DNA of 64,000 nucleotides from Gammaproteobacteria bacterium (GTDB lineage Bacteria > Pseudomonadota > Gammaproteobacteria > S012-40). Location of the stretch: positions 28,221 to 92,220 of the forward strand of contig WFPC01000054.1 of assembly GCA_015487785.1 (NCBI GenBank), given 5' to 3'. The translations under genes were made by a program, and so were the position numbers. Below, one piece after another: positions 57,098 to 64,000 of this stretch (positions within the stretch are counted from its first letter, which is position 1; each line of letters begins with the position of its first letter). A model generated the notes under the pieces. The model ran no database searches. It was not told the origin of the DNA and saw only the letters and a list, made by a program, of their open reading frames with translations.

Positions 57098-57403
57098 TTA
57101 CCAACTGGATTTCACCAGGCCGGGAATGTCCCCCCGCATGGCGGCTTCCCTGAGCTTGTTGCGCCCCAGGCCGAACTTGCGGTAATAGCCATGCGGGCGA
57201 CCGGTCAGCTTGCAGCGATTGCGCACCCGACAGGGACTGGCATTGCGCGGCAGGCGATGAAACTTCCTGCGCGCCTCGGCCCGCTCCTCCTCGCTCGCAT
57301 TGACATCGCTCATGATGCGTTTGAGCTCGGCCCGCTTGGCAGCATACTTGGCCACCGTGCGCTGGCGCTTGAACTCCCGATTGATCATACCTTTCTTCGC
57401 CAT
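57098..57403 (-). CDS. rpsN: 30S ribosomal protein S14
   Basis: 101 residues, the long C-minus form without the zinc CxxC pairs (only PCRVRNRC). It begins [31 protein letters not shown] and ends [24 protein letters not shown]. The ATG at 57403 lies four bases after the rplE stop. Confidence 0.98.
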   Translation of the reverse strand: MAKKGMINREFKRQRTVAKYAAKRAELKRIMSDVNASEEERAEARRKFHRLPRNASPCRVRNRCKLTGRPHGYYRKFGLGRNKLREAAMRGDIPGLVKSSW

Positions 57404-57407
57404 AAGC

Positions 57408-57947
57408 TTATCCCTTGAACGGAAATTTGAATGCCGCCAACAGCGCACGACCCTCTTCATCGGTACGCGCGGTGGTGGTGATGGTGATATCCAGACCACG
57501 CAGCTTGTCGATCTTGTCGTAATCGATCTCGGGAAACATGATCTGTTCACGTACCCCCATGCTGTAGTTACCGCGCCCATCGAAGGACTTGGGACTCATG
57601 CCACGAAAGTCACGAATGCGCGGAATCGCAATATTGATCAGGCGATCCAGAAACTCGTACATCCTCTCGTTGCGCAGGGTCACCTTGCAGCCGATGGGCC
57701 AGCCTTCGCGGATCTTGAAGCCCGCGATGGACTTGCGCGCGGTGGTCACGATGGGGCGCTGACCAGCGATCTTGGCCAGATCGGAAACCGCGTGCTCCAT
57801 CACCTTCTTGTCACCCACGGCCTCACCGACCCCCATGTTCAGGGTGATCTTTTCGATACGAGGCACCGCCATCACGCTGGAATAGCCAAACTTCTCCTGC
57901 AGCTCCTTGACGACGGCATCCCGGTAATACTCTTTGAGTCTTGCCAT
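57408..57947 (-). CDS. rplE: 50S ribosomal protein L5
   Basis: 179 residues, the E. coli length. [44 protein letters not shown] and [40 protein letters not shown] are characteristic of this 5S rRNA and P-site tRNA contacting protein. The ATG at 57947 starts the homology. Confidence 0.99.
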   Translation of the reverse strand: MARLKEYYRDAVVKELQEKFGYSSVMAVPRIEKITLNMGVGEAVGDKKVMEHAVSDLAKIAGQRPIVTTARKSIAGFKIREGWPIGCKVTLRNERMYEFLDRLINIAIPRIRDFRGMSPKSFDGRGNYSMGVREQIMFPEIDYDKIDKLRGLDITITTTARTDEEGRALLAAFKFPFKG

Positions 57948-57956
57948 GATCAAACC

Positions 57957-58274
57957 TTAAACGTCTACAACTTCGCCAGTGGACTTGAAGACGCGCACCT
58001 TGCTGCCGTCCTCCAGCACCTTGAAACCCACACGATCACCCTTGTTGGTCTGGGGATTGAAGAGCATCACATTGGAAATGTGCAACGGTGCTTCCTTCTC
58101 GATGATGCCACCGGGCTGGTTCATGTTCGGATTGGCCTTCACATGGCGCTTGACCATGTTGAGCCCCTCCACGAAAACGCGATCATCCGCAGTCACTCTC
58201 AGCACACTGCCGCGCTTGCCCTTGTCTTTTCCTGTGACGATGATCACATCATCACCTTTGCGAATCTTACGCAT
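57957..58274 (-). CDS. rplX: 50S ribosomal protein L24
   Basis: 105 residues. [27 protein letters not shown] is the KOW motif, followed by [41 protein letters not shown]24 initiates 50S assembly. Spc operon, between rplN and rplE. Confidence 0.99.
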   Translation of the reverse strand: MRKIRKGDDVIIVTGKDKGKRGSVLRVTADDRVFVEGLNMVKRHVKANPNMNQPGGIIEKEAPLHISNVMLFNPQTNKGDRVGFKVLEDGSKVRVFKSTGEVVDV

Positions 58275-58297
58275 GACCTAAGTCTCTTCTCTGCAAG

Positions 58298-58666
58298 TTA
58301 TAAAACTTCCGGCGCCAGCGAGATAATCTTGACAAAATTCTCGGTGCGCAACTCACGCGTCACCGGGCCGAAGATACGGGTTCCAATGGGTTGCAACTGG
58401 TTATTGAGCAACACGGCGGCGTTGCCGTCGAAACGAATCAGCGAGCCATCGGCCCGACGCACACCCTTGCGGGTACGCACCACCACGGCATTGAACACAT
58501 CGCCCTTCTTCACCTTGCCGCGAGGAATGGCTTCCTTCACGCTCACCTTGATGACATCACCGATTTCCGCATAACGGCGCCGGGACCCACCCAGCACCTT
58601 GATGCACTGGACCCGCCGCGCGCCACTGTTGTCGGCAACGTCAAGTATGGACTGCATTTGAATCAT
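58298..58666 (-). CDS. rplN: 50S ribosomal protein L14
   Basis: 122 residues. [57 protein letters not shown] is the L14 signature. First gene of the spc unit, preceded by a 133-base gap with an extended -10 promoter. Confidence 0.99.
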   Translation of the reverse strand: MIQMQSILDVADNSGARRVQCIKVLGGSRRRYAEIGDVIKVSVKEAIPRGKVKKGDVFNAVVVRTRKGVRRADGSLIRFDGNAAVLLNNQLQPIGTRIFGPVTRELRTENFVKIISLAPEVL

Positions 58667-58711
58667 GGATATTCTCCAACCGTGTTCATCTCGACCCGAA
58701 AAAGGCGCAGG

Positions 58712-58720
58712 ATTCTAGCA
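58712..58720 (-). promoter_or_regulatory. Internal spc-operon promoter (extended -10)
   Basis: TGCTAGAAT on the minus strand combines the TGn extension with TAGAAT (5/6). It lies 46 bases before the rplN ATG, within the 133-base rpsQ-rplN gap. E. coli has its spc promoter in the same gap. The -35 is poor, as is common with extended -10 sites. Confidence 0.55.
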
Positions 58721-58799
58721 CAATTCACCGGAACATAAAAGCAGGCCTTCCGAATGCCATGCATGCGCCCCGTTGTCCGGGCCAGCACCCGCGAGGGTA

Positions 58800-59060
58800 T
58801 CAGCTCGCCTTTTCGACGATGGAAACCAGGCGCCATTGCTTGGTTTTGGAAATCGGGCGCGACTGTTCGATCACCACGATATCCCCCTCACCGCAGGCAT
58901 TTTCCTCGTCGTGGGCATGCAGCTTGGTGGAGCGCTTGACATACTTTCCATACAGGGGATGACGCACCTTGCGCTCGACCAGCACCGTGATGGACTTGTC
59001 CATCTTGTTACTGATTACACGCCCGGTCACCGTGCGCGCGGCTTTTGCTTGCTCATTCAT
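58800..59060 (-). CDS. rpsQ: 30S ribosomal protein S17
   Basis: 86 residues. [71 protein letters not shown] is the S17 OB-fold. Last gene of the S10 unit; its ATG overlaps the rpmC stop by four bases. Confidence 0.99.
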   Translation of the reverse strand: MNEQAKAARTVTGRVISNKMDKSITVLVERKVRHPLYGKYVKRSTKLHAHDEENACGEGDIVVIEQSRPISKTKQWRLVSIVEKAS

Positions 59061-59257
59061 TCTGCGCCACCCTTGGTCTTCTCATTCAAAACAGTCTTAA
59101 CCCGGGCGATATCCCGGCGAACGGCTTTCAAACTATGGTTCTGGCCCAACTGCCCGGTTGCATTCTGCATCCGCAGGTTGAACTGCTCCTTGAGCAGACC
59201 ATGCAGTTCCTCGGTCAGCTCAGCCACACTCTTTTCTCTCAGTTCACTCGCTTTCAT
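59057..59257 (-). CDS. rpmC: 50S ribosomal protein L29
   Basis: 66 residues forming a helical hairpin. [57 protein letters not shown] matches L29, which borders the peptide exit. One-base overlap with rplP and four with rpsQ. Confidence 0.98.
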   Translation of the reverse strand: MKASELREKSVAELTEELHGLLKEQFNLRMQNATGQLGQNHSLKAVRRDIARVKTVLNEKTKGGAE

Positions 59258-59670
59258 CAGATCACCGTACGCGTCACGAAGGTTGTCTTCACCGGCAGCT
59301 TGGCAGCCGCAAGACGAAACGCTTCACGAGCAAGCTCTTCGGACACCCCTTCCATTTCATACAACATCTTGCCAGGCTGAACCTCGGCCACCCAGTATTC
59401 CACATTACCCTTGCCGCTACCCATGCGGACCTCCAACGGCTTCTTGGTAATGGGCTTGTCGGGGAAAATGCGAATCCAGATCTTGCCACCCCGCTTGATG
59501 TGACGCGTCATGGCACGACGGGCGGCTTCGATCTGGCGCGCGGTAATGCGCCCACGGGTGGTCGCCTTCAGGCCGAACTCGCCAAAGCTGACCTTGTTGC
59601 CATTGGCGGCCCAGCCACGGTTACGCCCCTTGAAAACCTTGCGGAATTTTGTACGTTTAGGTTGCAACAT
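59257..59670 (-). CDS. rplP: 50S ribosomal protein L16
   Basis: 137 residues. [36 protein letters not shown] and [55 protein letters not shown] are the L16 signatures, near the A site. S10 unit, after rpsC. Confidence 0.99.
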   Translation of the reverse strand: MLQPKRTKFRKVFKGRNRGWAANGNKVSFGEFGLKATTRGRITARQIEAARRAMTRHIKRGGKIWIRIFPDKPITKKPLEVRMGSGKGNVEYWVAEVQPGKMLYEMEGVSEELAREAFRLAAAKLPVKTTFVTRTVI

Positions 59671-59682
59671 CTCTCGCTACCC

Positions 59683-60363
59683 CTATGCCTTCGCTGCTGC
59701 TTTGCTGGCGCCTTCTTCGGCATCGGCAGCATTCTTGTCGAAAACCTCACCCTTGAAGATCCAGACCTTGATCCCGATGACACCATAAGTGGTGTGCGCC
59801 TCCGCGGTACCGTAGTCGATATCGGCCCGCAAGGTATGCAAGGGCACACGACCCTCGCGATACCATTCGGTGCGCGCGATCTCGGCACCGTTGAGACGTC
59901 CCGCCACGTTGATACGAATACCCTGGGCACCGAGACGCATGGTATTGGATACCGCGCGTTTCATGGCACGGCGGAACATGATGCGTTTTTCCAGTTGCTG
60001 CGCCACACCTTCGGCCACCAGGGTGGCATCCAGCTCGGGCTTGCGAATCTCCTCAATATTGATGTGCACCGGCACACCCATCATCTTGGCCACTTCGTTG
60101 CGCAGGCGCTCCACGTCCTCACCCTTCTTGCCGATCACGATGCCGGGGCGCGCCGTATGGATGGTGATACGGGCGTTGCGCGCCGGACGCGCAATCTCGA
60201 TCCTGCTGACCGAGGCGTGCTTGAGCTTGTTCTTGAGAAAATCACGAACTTTCAGATCTGTGTTGAGGAAGCCGGCAAAGTCCTTGCTCTCAGCGTACCA
60301 CTTGGAATTCCAATCGGTGACGATGCCCAGACGAAACCCGGTGGGATGTACTTTTTGCCCCAT
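59683..60363 (-). CDS. rpsC: 30S ribosomal protein S3
   Basis: 226 residues (E. coli 233). It begins [29 protein letters not shown], has the KH domain ([25 protein letters not shown]) and the C-terminal [40 protein letters not shown]. The Lys/Ala tail is short. The ATG at 60363 starts the homology. Confidence 0.99.
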   Translation of the reverse strand: MGQKVHPTGFRLGIVTDWNSKWYAESKDFAGFLNTDLKVRDFLKNKLKHASVSRIEIARPARNARITIHTARPGIVIGKKGEDVERLRNEVAKMMGVPVHINIEEIRKPELDATLVAEGVAQQLEKRIMFRRAMKRAVSNTMRLGAQGIRINVAGRLNGAEIARTEWYREGRVPLHTLRADIDYGTAEAHTTYGVIGIKVWIFKGEVFDKNAADAEEGASKAAAKA

Positions 60364-60374
60364 GATTCTTCCTC

Positions 60375-60707
60375 TCAACTATCCGCCACAGTCACATTGA
60401 TGTGACTGGTGCGCTTCAAAATACGATTGGCACGCCCTTTGGCGCGAGGCTGGATCCGCTTGTAGGTAGGCCCCTCGTCCACGGTCACGCGGGAGACCAC
60501 CAGCTCATCGATATCGGCGCCCTCGTTGTGCTCGGCATTGGCGATGGCGGATTCCAGCACCTTTTTCATGATGGCCGCCGCCTTCTTGTTGCTGAACGAC
60601 AGCAACTGCAGGGCCTTCTCCACAGGCTGACCCCGCATCTGATCCGCGACCAGACGGGCCTTCTGAGGAGAGATGCGCGCATACCGCAGTTTTGCATTGA
60701 CCTGCAT
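60375..60707 (-). CDS. rplV: 50S ribosomal protein L22
   Basis: 110 residues, the E. coli length. [57 protein letters not shown] and the exit-tunnel loop region [20 protein letters not shown] are diagnostic. The loop is the site of macrolide-related changes in other species; it looks wild-type here. Confidence 0.99.
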   Translation of the reverse strand: MQVNAKLRYARISPQKARLVADQMRGQPVEKALQLLSFSNKKAAAIMKKVLESAIANAEHNEGADIDELVVSRVTVDEGPTYKRIQPRAKGRANRILKRTSHINVTVADS

Positions 60708-60717
60708 GACAGTCTCC

Positions 60718-60990
60718 TTATTTACCCTTCTTGTCGGCCGCGTGCCCGCGATAGGTTCGCGTCAAGGCGAACTCGCCCAGCTTGTGGCCCACCATGTTTT
60801 CATTGATCAGCACCGGCACGTGCTGGCGGCCATTGTGCACCGCGATGGTCAAACCGACCATCTCCGGAATCACCATGGAGCGGCGTGACCAGGTCTTGAT
60901 AGGGCGCCGATTGTTGGTTTCCACCGCCTGCCGGACCTTGTTCAACAAATGCTCGTCGATAAACGGGCCTTTCTTGATTGAACGTGGCAT
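60718..60990 (-). CDS. rpsS: 30S ribosomal protein S19
   Basis: 90 residues. [24 protein letters not shown] and [51 protein letters not shown] are the S19 signatures. S10 unit between rplB and rplV. Confidence 0.99.
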   Translation of the reverse strand: MPRSIKKGPFIDEHLLNKVRQAVETNNRRPIKTWSRRSMVIPEMVGLTIAVHNGRQHVPVLINENMVGHKLGEFALTRTYRGHAADKKGK

Positions 60991-61008
60991 GATTAATCCT
61001 CTTCCTGT

Positions 61009-61830
61009 TTACTTGCGACGGCGCACGATCATCTTGTCGGTGCGCTTGTTGTGTCGAGTCTTGTAGCCCTTGGTCGGCACCCCCCAGGGCGTCACCGGAT
61101 GGCGCCCGCCCGAGGTCCTGCCCTCACCACCACCGTGGGGATGATCCACCGGGTTCATGGCCACACCTCGCACGGTGGGACGAATGCCGCGCCAACGCTT
61201 GGCGCCAGCCTTGCCCAGGGACCGCAAGTTATGCTCGGAGTTGCTCACCTCACCCAGGGTGGCCTTGCAGTCGGCCGGCACCTTGCGGATTTCACCGGAG
61301 CGCAGACGCAACATGGCATGAGCCCCTTCCTTGGCCACCAGTTGCACCGAAGCACCCGCACTACGCGCGATCTGCGCACCCTTGCCCGGCTTCAGCTCCA
61401 CACAATGCACTACGCTACCGGTGGGAATGTTGCGCAGCGGCAGACAGTTACCCGGCTTGATAGGCGCATCGGCGCCGGAAACCACTTGAGCCCCCGCCTT
61501 CACACCCTTGGGCGCGATGATGTAGCGGCGCTCGCCGTCGGCATAGCACAGCAAGGCAATATGGGCGCTGCGATTGGGATCGTACTCGAGCCGCTCGACC
61601 TTGGCCGGCACACCGTCCTTGTTGCGCTTGAAATCAATGATGCGGTAATGATGCTTGTGACCGCCACCACGATGGCGCACGGTGATGCGGCCATTGTTGT
61701 TGCGCCCGGCATTCTGTTTCTGCTTTTCCAGCAGCGGCGCATAGGGCGCCCCTTTGTGCAGGTCGTCACCCACGACCTTGACCACGAAACGGCGGCCCGG
61801 GGATGTTGGTTTGGATTTAACTACGGCCAT
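61009..61830 (-). CDS. rplB: 50S ribosomal protein L2
   Basis: 273 residues, the E. coli length. Signature segments include [48 protein letters not shown] and [38 protein letters not shown] with the conserved His near the peptidyl-transferase centre. Confidence 0.99.
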   Translation of the reverse strand: MAVVKSKPTSPGRRFVVKVVGDDLHKGAPYAPLLEKQKQNAGRNNNGRITVRHRGGGHKHHYRIIDFKRNKDGVPAKVERLEYDPNRSAHIALLCYADGERRYIIAPKGVKAGAQVVSGADAPIKPGNCLPLRNIPTGSVVHCVELKPGKGAQIARSAGASVQLVAKEGAHAMLRLRSGEIRKVPADCKATLGEVSNSEHNLRSLGKAGAKRWRGIRPTVRGVAMNPVDHPHGGGEGRTSGGRHPVTPWGVPTKGYKTRHNKRTDKMIVRRRK

Positions 61831-61850
61831 TCTTCTCTACCTCTCGCTGC

Positions 61851-62150
61851 TCACTCGGCGCCCAGAAAGTCGATTTCCTGGCCTTCAGCCAGTGACACAT
61901 AGGCCTTCTTCCAGTCGGGGCGACGTCCGCCACGCGCCTGCAGGCGTCCCTTGGTCTTACCCTTCATGTTGACCACCCGCACCTTGTCGACCTTGACCTC
62001 GAACATCAATTCGACAGCTTTCTTGATCTCGGCCTTGCTGGCATCGGTCACCACCTTGAACACGAACTGGTTCTGGCCATCGGCCAGGCCCGTGGTCTTC
62101 TCGGAAACATGCGGCGCCAACAGCACTTTCATTAAACGTTCCTGATTCAT
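61851..62150 (-). CDS. rplW: 50S ribosomal protein L23
   Basis: 99 residues. [64 protein letters not shown] is the L23 signature; it docks SRP and trigger factor at the exit site. Its ATG overlaps the rplD stop by four bases. Confidence 0.99.
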   Translation of the reverse strand: MNQERLMKVLLAPHVSEKTTGLADGQNQFVFKVVTDASKAEIKKAVELMFEVKVDKVRVVNMKGKTKGRLQARGGRRPDWKKAYVSLAEGQEIDFLGAE

Positions 62151-62758
62151 GCCAGCATCTCCTCGAGTTTCTTCAGCGCCGCCTCGGTCAACACAACTTT
62201 GTCGTGGGCCACCAGGCTCACCGGATCCACCTTACCCACTTCGCGCGCCTCCACGTTGGGGATGTTGCGCGAGGCCAGGTGTAGTTTCTCGTCGTACTGC
62301 TCGCTCAACAACAGGGCATTGCTCACACCCAACTCCGCCAACCGGGCCACCAGCAGCTTGGTCTTGGGCGCTTCCAGCAACAACTCATCGACCACCAGCA
62401 ACCGCTCCTGGCGCACCAGTTCGGAAACGATGGAACGCATGGCTGCACGGCGCATCTTCTTGTTGACCTTCTGGGAATAGTCCTGCGGCACGGCGGCAAA
62501 GGTCTTGCCACCGCTACGCCACAGCGGGCTTCGAATGGTGCCCGCGCGGGCACGCCCAGTGCCCTTCTGGCGCCAGGGCTTGGCCCCACCACCACGGACC
62601 TGGGAGCGCGATTTCTGCGCGCGGGTGCCGGCACGGGCGCCAGCCAGATGAGCCACTACCACCTGGTGCACCAGGTCTTCATTGAAATCGCGAGCGAAAA
62701 CCTGCTCGGAAACTTCCACCGAACGATCGCCGGCATTACTGGTAACAGTCAATTCCAT
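62147..62758 (-). CDS. rplD: 50S ribosomal protein L4
   Basis: 203 residues. [84 protein letters not shown] covers the tunnel loop. In E. coli L4 represses the S10 operon at both transcription and translation. The hairpins upstream of rplC are candidate targets here. The ATG at 62758 starts the homology. Confidence 0.99.
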   Translation of the reverse strand: MELTVTSNAGDRSVEVSEQVFARDFNEDLVHQVVVAHLAGARAGTRAQKSRSQVRGGGAKPWRQKGTGRARAGTIRSPLWRSGGKTFAAVPQDYSQKVNKKMRRAAMRSIVSELVRQERLLVVDELLLEAPKTKLLVARLAELGVSNALLLSEQYDEKLHLASRNIPNVEAREVGKVDPVSLVAHDKVVLTEAALKKLEEMLA

Positions 62759-62769
62759 GATCGCCCTCC

Positions 62770-63414
62770 TCAACCGCGAGACTTGACAGCGGGCCGGACG
62801 ATCACGTCGGAGCCCTTGGAACCGGGGACAGCCCCCTTGACCAACAACAGGTTGCGCTCCACATCCACACGCACCACATCCAGGGTCTGGACCGTGCGCC
62901 GCACATTGCCCATGTGGCCCGCCATGCGCTTGCCCTTGAACACGCGACCCGGGGTCTGGTTCTGACCGATGGAACCCGGGGTTCTGTGCGACAGGGAGTT
63001 GCCGTGAGTGGCGTCCTTCATGGCGAAGTTGTGACGCTTGACGGTACCGGCGAAACCCTTGCCGATGGTAGTACCGGTCACATCGACCTTCTGCCCTTCC
63101 TCGAAGATGCCGACGGTGATCTCACCGCCCACGGCAAGATCGTCACCCTCGCCATCGGCGAGACGAAACTCCCACAACCCGCGCCCGGCCTCGACACCGG
63201 CCTTGGCGAAATGACCCGCCATGGGCTTGGTGACACGACTTGCGCGCCGGCTTCCCACGGTCACCTGCAGGGCACGATAGCCGTCGGTTTCCTCGGTCTT
63301 CAGTTGCGTAATGCGATTGGGTTCGACTTCGATCACGGTGACAGGCACAGATTCACCCTCGGGGGTGAAAATGCGTGTCATGCCGTGCTTGCGCCCGATG
63401 ACACCTATAGTCAT
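62770..63414 (-). CDS. rplC: 50S ribosomal protein L3
   Basis: 214 residues. [40 protein letters not shown] and [43 protein letters not shown] (with the methylated-Gln region) are L3. GAGGAAAG lies before the ATG. It is separated from rpsJ by an unusual 107-base gap with two hairpins. Confidence 0.99.
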   Translation of the reverse strand: MTIGVIGRKHGMTRIFTPEGESVPVTVIEVEPNRITQLKTEETDGYRALQVTVGSRRASRVTKPMAGHFAKAGVEAGRGLWEFRLADGEGDDLAVGGEITVGIFEEGQKVDVTGTTIGKGFAGTVKRHNFAMKDATHGNSLSHRTPGSIGQNQTPGRVFKGKRMAGHMGNVRRTVQTLDVVRVDVERNLLLVKGAVPGSKGSDVIVRPAVKSRG

Positions 63415-63429
63415 TTTTCTTTCCTCACC

Positions 63430-63453
63430 ACGCCGATTTCGATTGACCGGCGT
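63430..63453 (-). promoter_or_regulatory. Second leader hairpin before rplC
   Basis: ACGCCG and CGGCGT (6-bp perfect stem, 12-base loop) lie 16-39 bases upstream of the rplC ATG, next to the GAGGAAAG ribosome-binding site. Together with the preceding terminator-like hairpin this suggests control of rplC and downstream genes. Confidence 0.4.
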
Positions 63454-63461
63454 TGCTCATT

Positions 63462-63496
63462 AAAAACAAAACAACCCGCCGCCAGCACCGGCGGCG
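63462..63496 (-). terminator. Terminator-like hairpin between rpsJ and rplC (candidate attenuator)
   Basis: On the minus strand CGCCGCC-GGTGCT-GGCGGCG (7-bp all-GC stem) is followed by GGTTGTTTTGTTTTT, the form of an intrinsic terminator. It lies about 25 bases after the rpsJ stop, inside the ribosomal operon, so it can only be partial or regulated. Confidence 0.65.
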
Positions 63497-63521
63497 AGCG
63501 GACTTTAGCAGATTGCCGAAA

Positions 63522-63833
63522 TTAATTCAGCTTTATTTGAACGTCGACGCCGGCAGCCAGATCCAGCTTCATCAAGGCGTCTACCGTCTTGTCGGTGGGA
63601 TCCACGATATCCAGCAGCCGCTTGTGGGTGCGGATCTCGTACTGGTCCCGCGCATCCTTGTTAACATGCGGCGAAATCAAGACGGTGAAACGTTCGATCT
63701 TGGTCGGCAGCGGAATAGGGCCGCGCACCTGGGCTCCCGTACGCTTCGCCGTTTCCACAATTTCCCTGGTCGACTGGTCGATCAAGCGGTGATCGAAACC
63801 CTTCAACCGAATACGTATACGCTGACTCGTCAT
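63522..63833 (-). CDS. rpsJ: 30S ribosomal protein S10
   Basis: 103 residues, the E. coli length. [98 protein letters not shown] is S10, also the transcription antitermination factor NusE. It follows tuf by only 6 bases, so the S10 unit is co-transcribed with tuf here. Confidence 0.99.
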   Translation of the reverse strand: MTSQRIRIRLKGFDHRLIDQSTREIVETAKRTGAQVRGPIPLPTKIERFTVLISPHVNKDARDQYEIRTHKRLLDIVDPTDKTVDALMKLDLAAGVDVQIKLN

Positions 63834-63839
63834 AGCCTC

Positions 63840-64000
63840 TTACTCGATAATCTTTGCAACGACACCGGCGCCAACCGTGCGCCCGCCCTCGCGAATCGCA
63901 AAACGCAGACCCTCTTCCATCGCAATGGGTGCAATCAGGTCCACCTTCATGTTCACGTTGTCGCCCGGCATCACCATCTCCACACCTTCCGGAAGCTCCA
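63840..64000 (-). CDS. tuf: Elongation factor Tu, C-terminal end (truncated by window edge)
   Basis: The last 52 codons are visible: [52 protein letters not shown], the C-terminal beta-barrel domain of EF-Tu. It delivers aminoacyl-tRNA to the ribosome. The stop is six bases before the rpsJ ATG. The remaining roughly 340 residues lie beyond the window. Confidence 0.97.
   Translation of the reverse strand, partial: ELPEGVEMVMPGDNVNMKVDLIAPIAMEEGLRFAIREGGRTVGAGVVAKIIE

Overview
The window is a gene-dense, GC-rich segment of a gammaproteobacterial chromosome. I infer this from the order of the S10/spc/alpha ribosomal operons, the dapA-bamC-purC and ubiE-ubiJ-ubiB linkages, the rhombosortase-type C-terminus of one surface protein, and many Enterobacteria/Chromatiales-type housekeeping proteins. 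It cannot be assigned to a genus by eye. No tRNA, rRNA, CRISPR array or prophage was seen. The only stretch above 300 bases without an intact gene (18637-19229) holds a decayed REP-type transposase element.

Layout. 1-4118 (minus strand): dapA-bamC-purC-purL, with purL cut by the window edge. 4204-6124 (plus): a Bcp peroxiredoxin coupled to a PIN-PhoH ATPase. 6103-9688 (minus): a TfoX C-domain protein, an AI-2E/PerM permease, a small unknown protein, a class-I amidotransferase-like protein without its catalytic Cys and His, and a LysR regulator. 9801-13757: a plus-strand TM2-like protein faces a compact minus-strand operon (rhodanese, coiled-coil unknown, histone-deacetylase-like hydrolase, aldo/keto reductase variant, minimal chemoreceptor-tip protein). 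This is the most novel-looking gene set here. 13865-18636 (plus): a 1097-residue secreted SBBP-repeat protein with a GlyGly-CTERM-like tail, then a CorB/CNNM-type transporter.

18734-23767: the transposase remnant, a ZIP transporter, rluD-pgeF (minus), and bamD with a nitroreductase and a transglutaminase-like protein (plus). 23851-36745 (minus) is one long co-directional run of fifteen genes: dapF, DUF484, xerC, hslVU, a DUF971 protein, ubiE, an RDD protein, ubiJ, ubiB, a small BamE-like membrane protein, sucCD, nadE and glnB. Many of its junctions overlap by 1-4 bases. The nadE-glnB pair fits the reported control of NAD synthetase by PII.

36840-46389: hemN (plus); msrPQ (minus); archaemetzincin and a VWA lipoprotein (plus); ispG-ttcA-pentapeptide protein (minus); a zinc-ribbon membrane protein (plus); yajR-ssb (minus). 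46544-49381: uvrA (plus), separated from yajR by nested inverted repeats.

49392-64000 (minus): the ribosomal super-operon runs tuf-rpsJ-rplCDWB-rpsS-rplV-rpsC-rplP-rpmC-rpsQ-rplN-rplX-rplE-rpsN-rpsH-rplF-rplR-rpsE-rpmD-rplO-secY-rpmJ-rpsM-rpsK-rpsD-rpoA-rplQ and ends at a clear intrinsic terminator. Internal promoters lie where the spc and alpha operons begin in E. coli. A terminator-like hairpin sits unusually between rpsJ and rplC. A SAM hydroxide adenosyltransferase-like gene follows the terminator.
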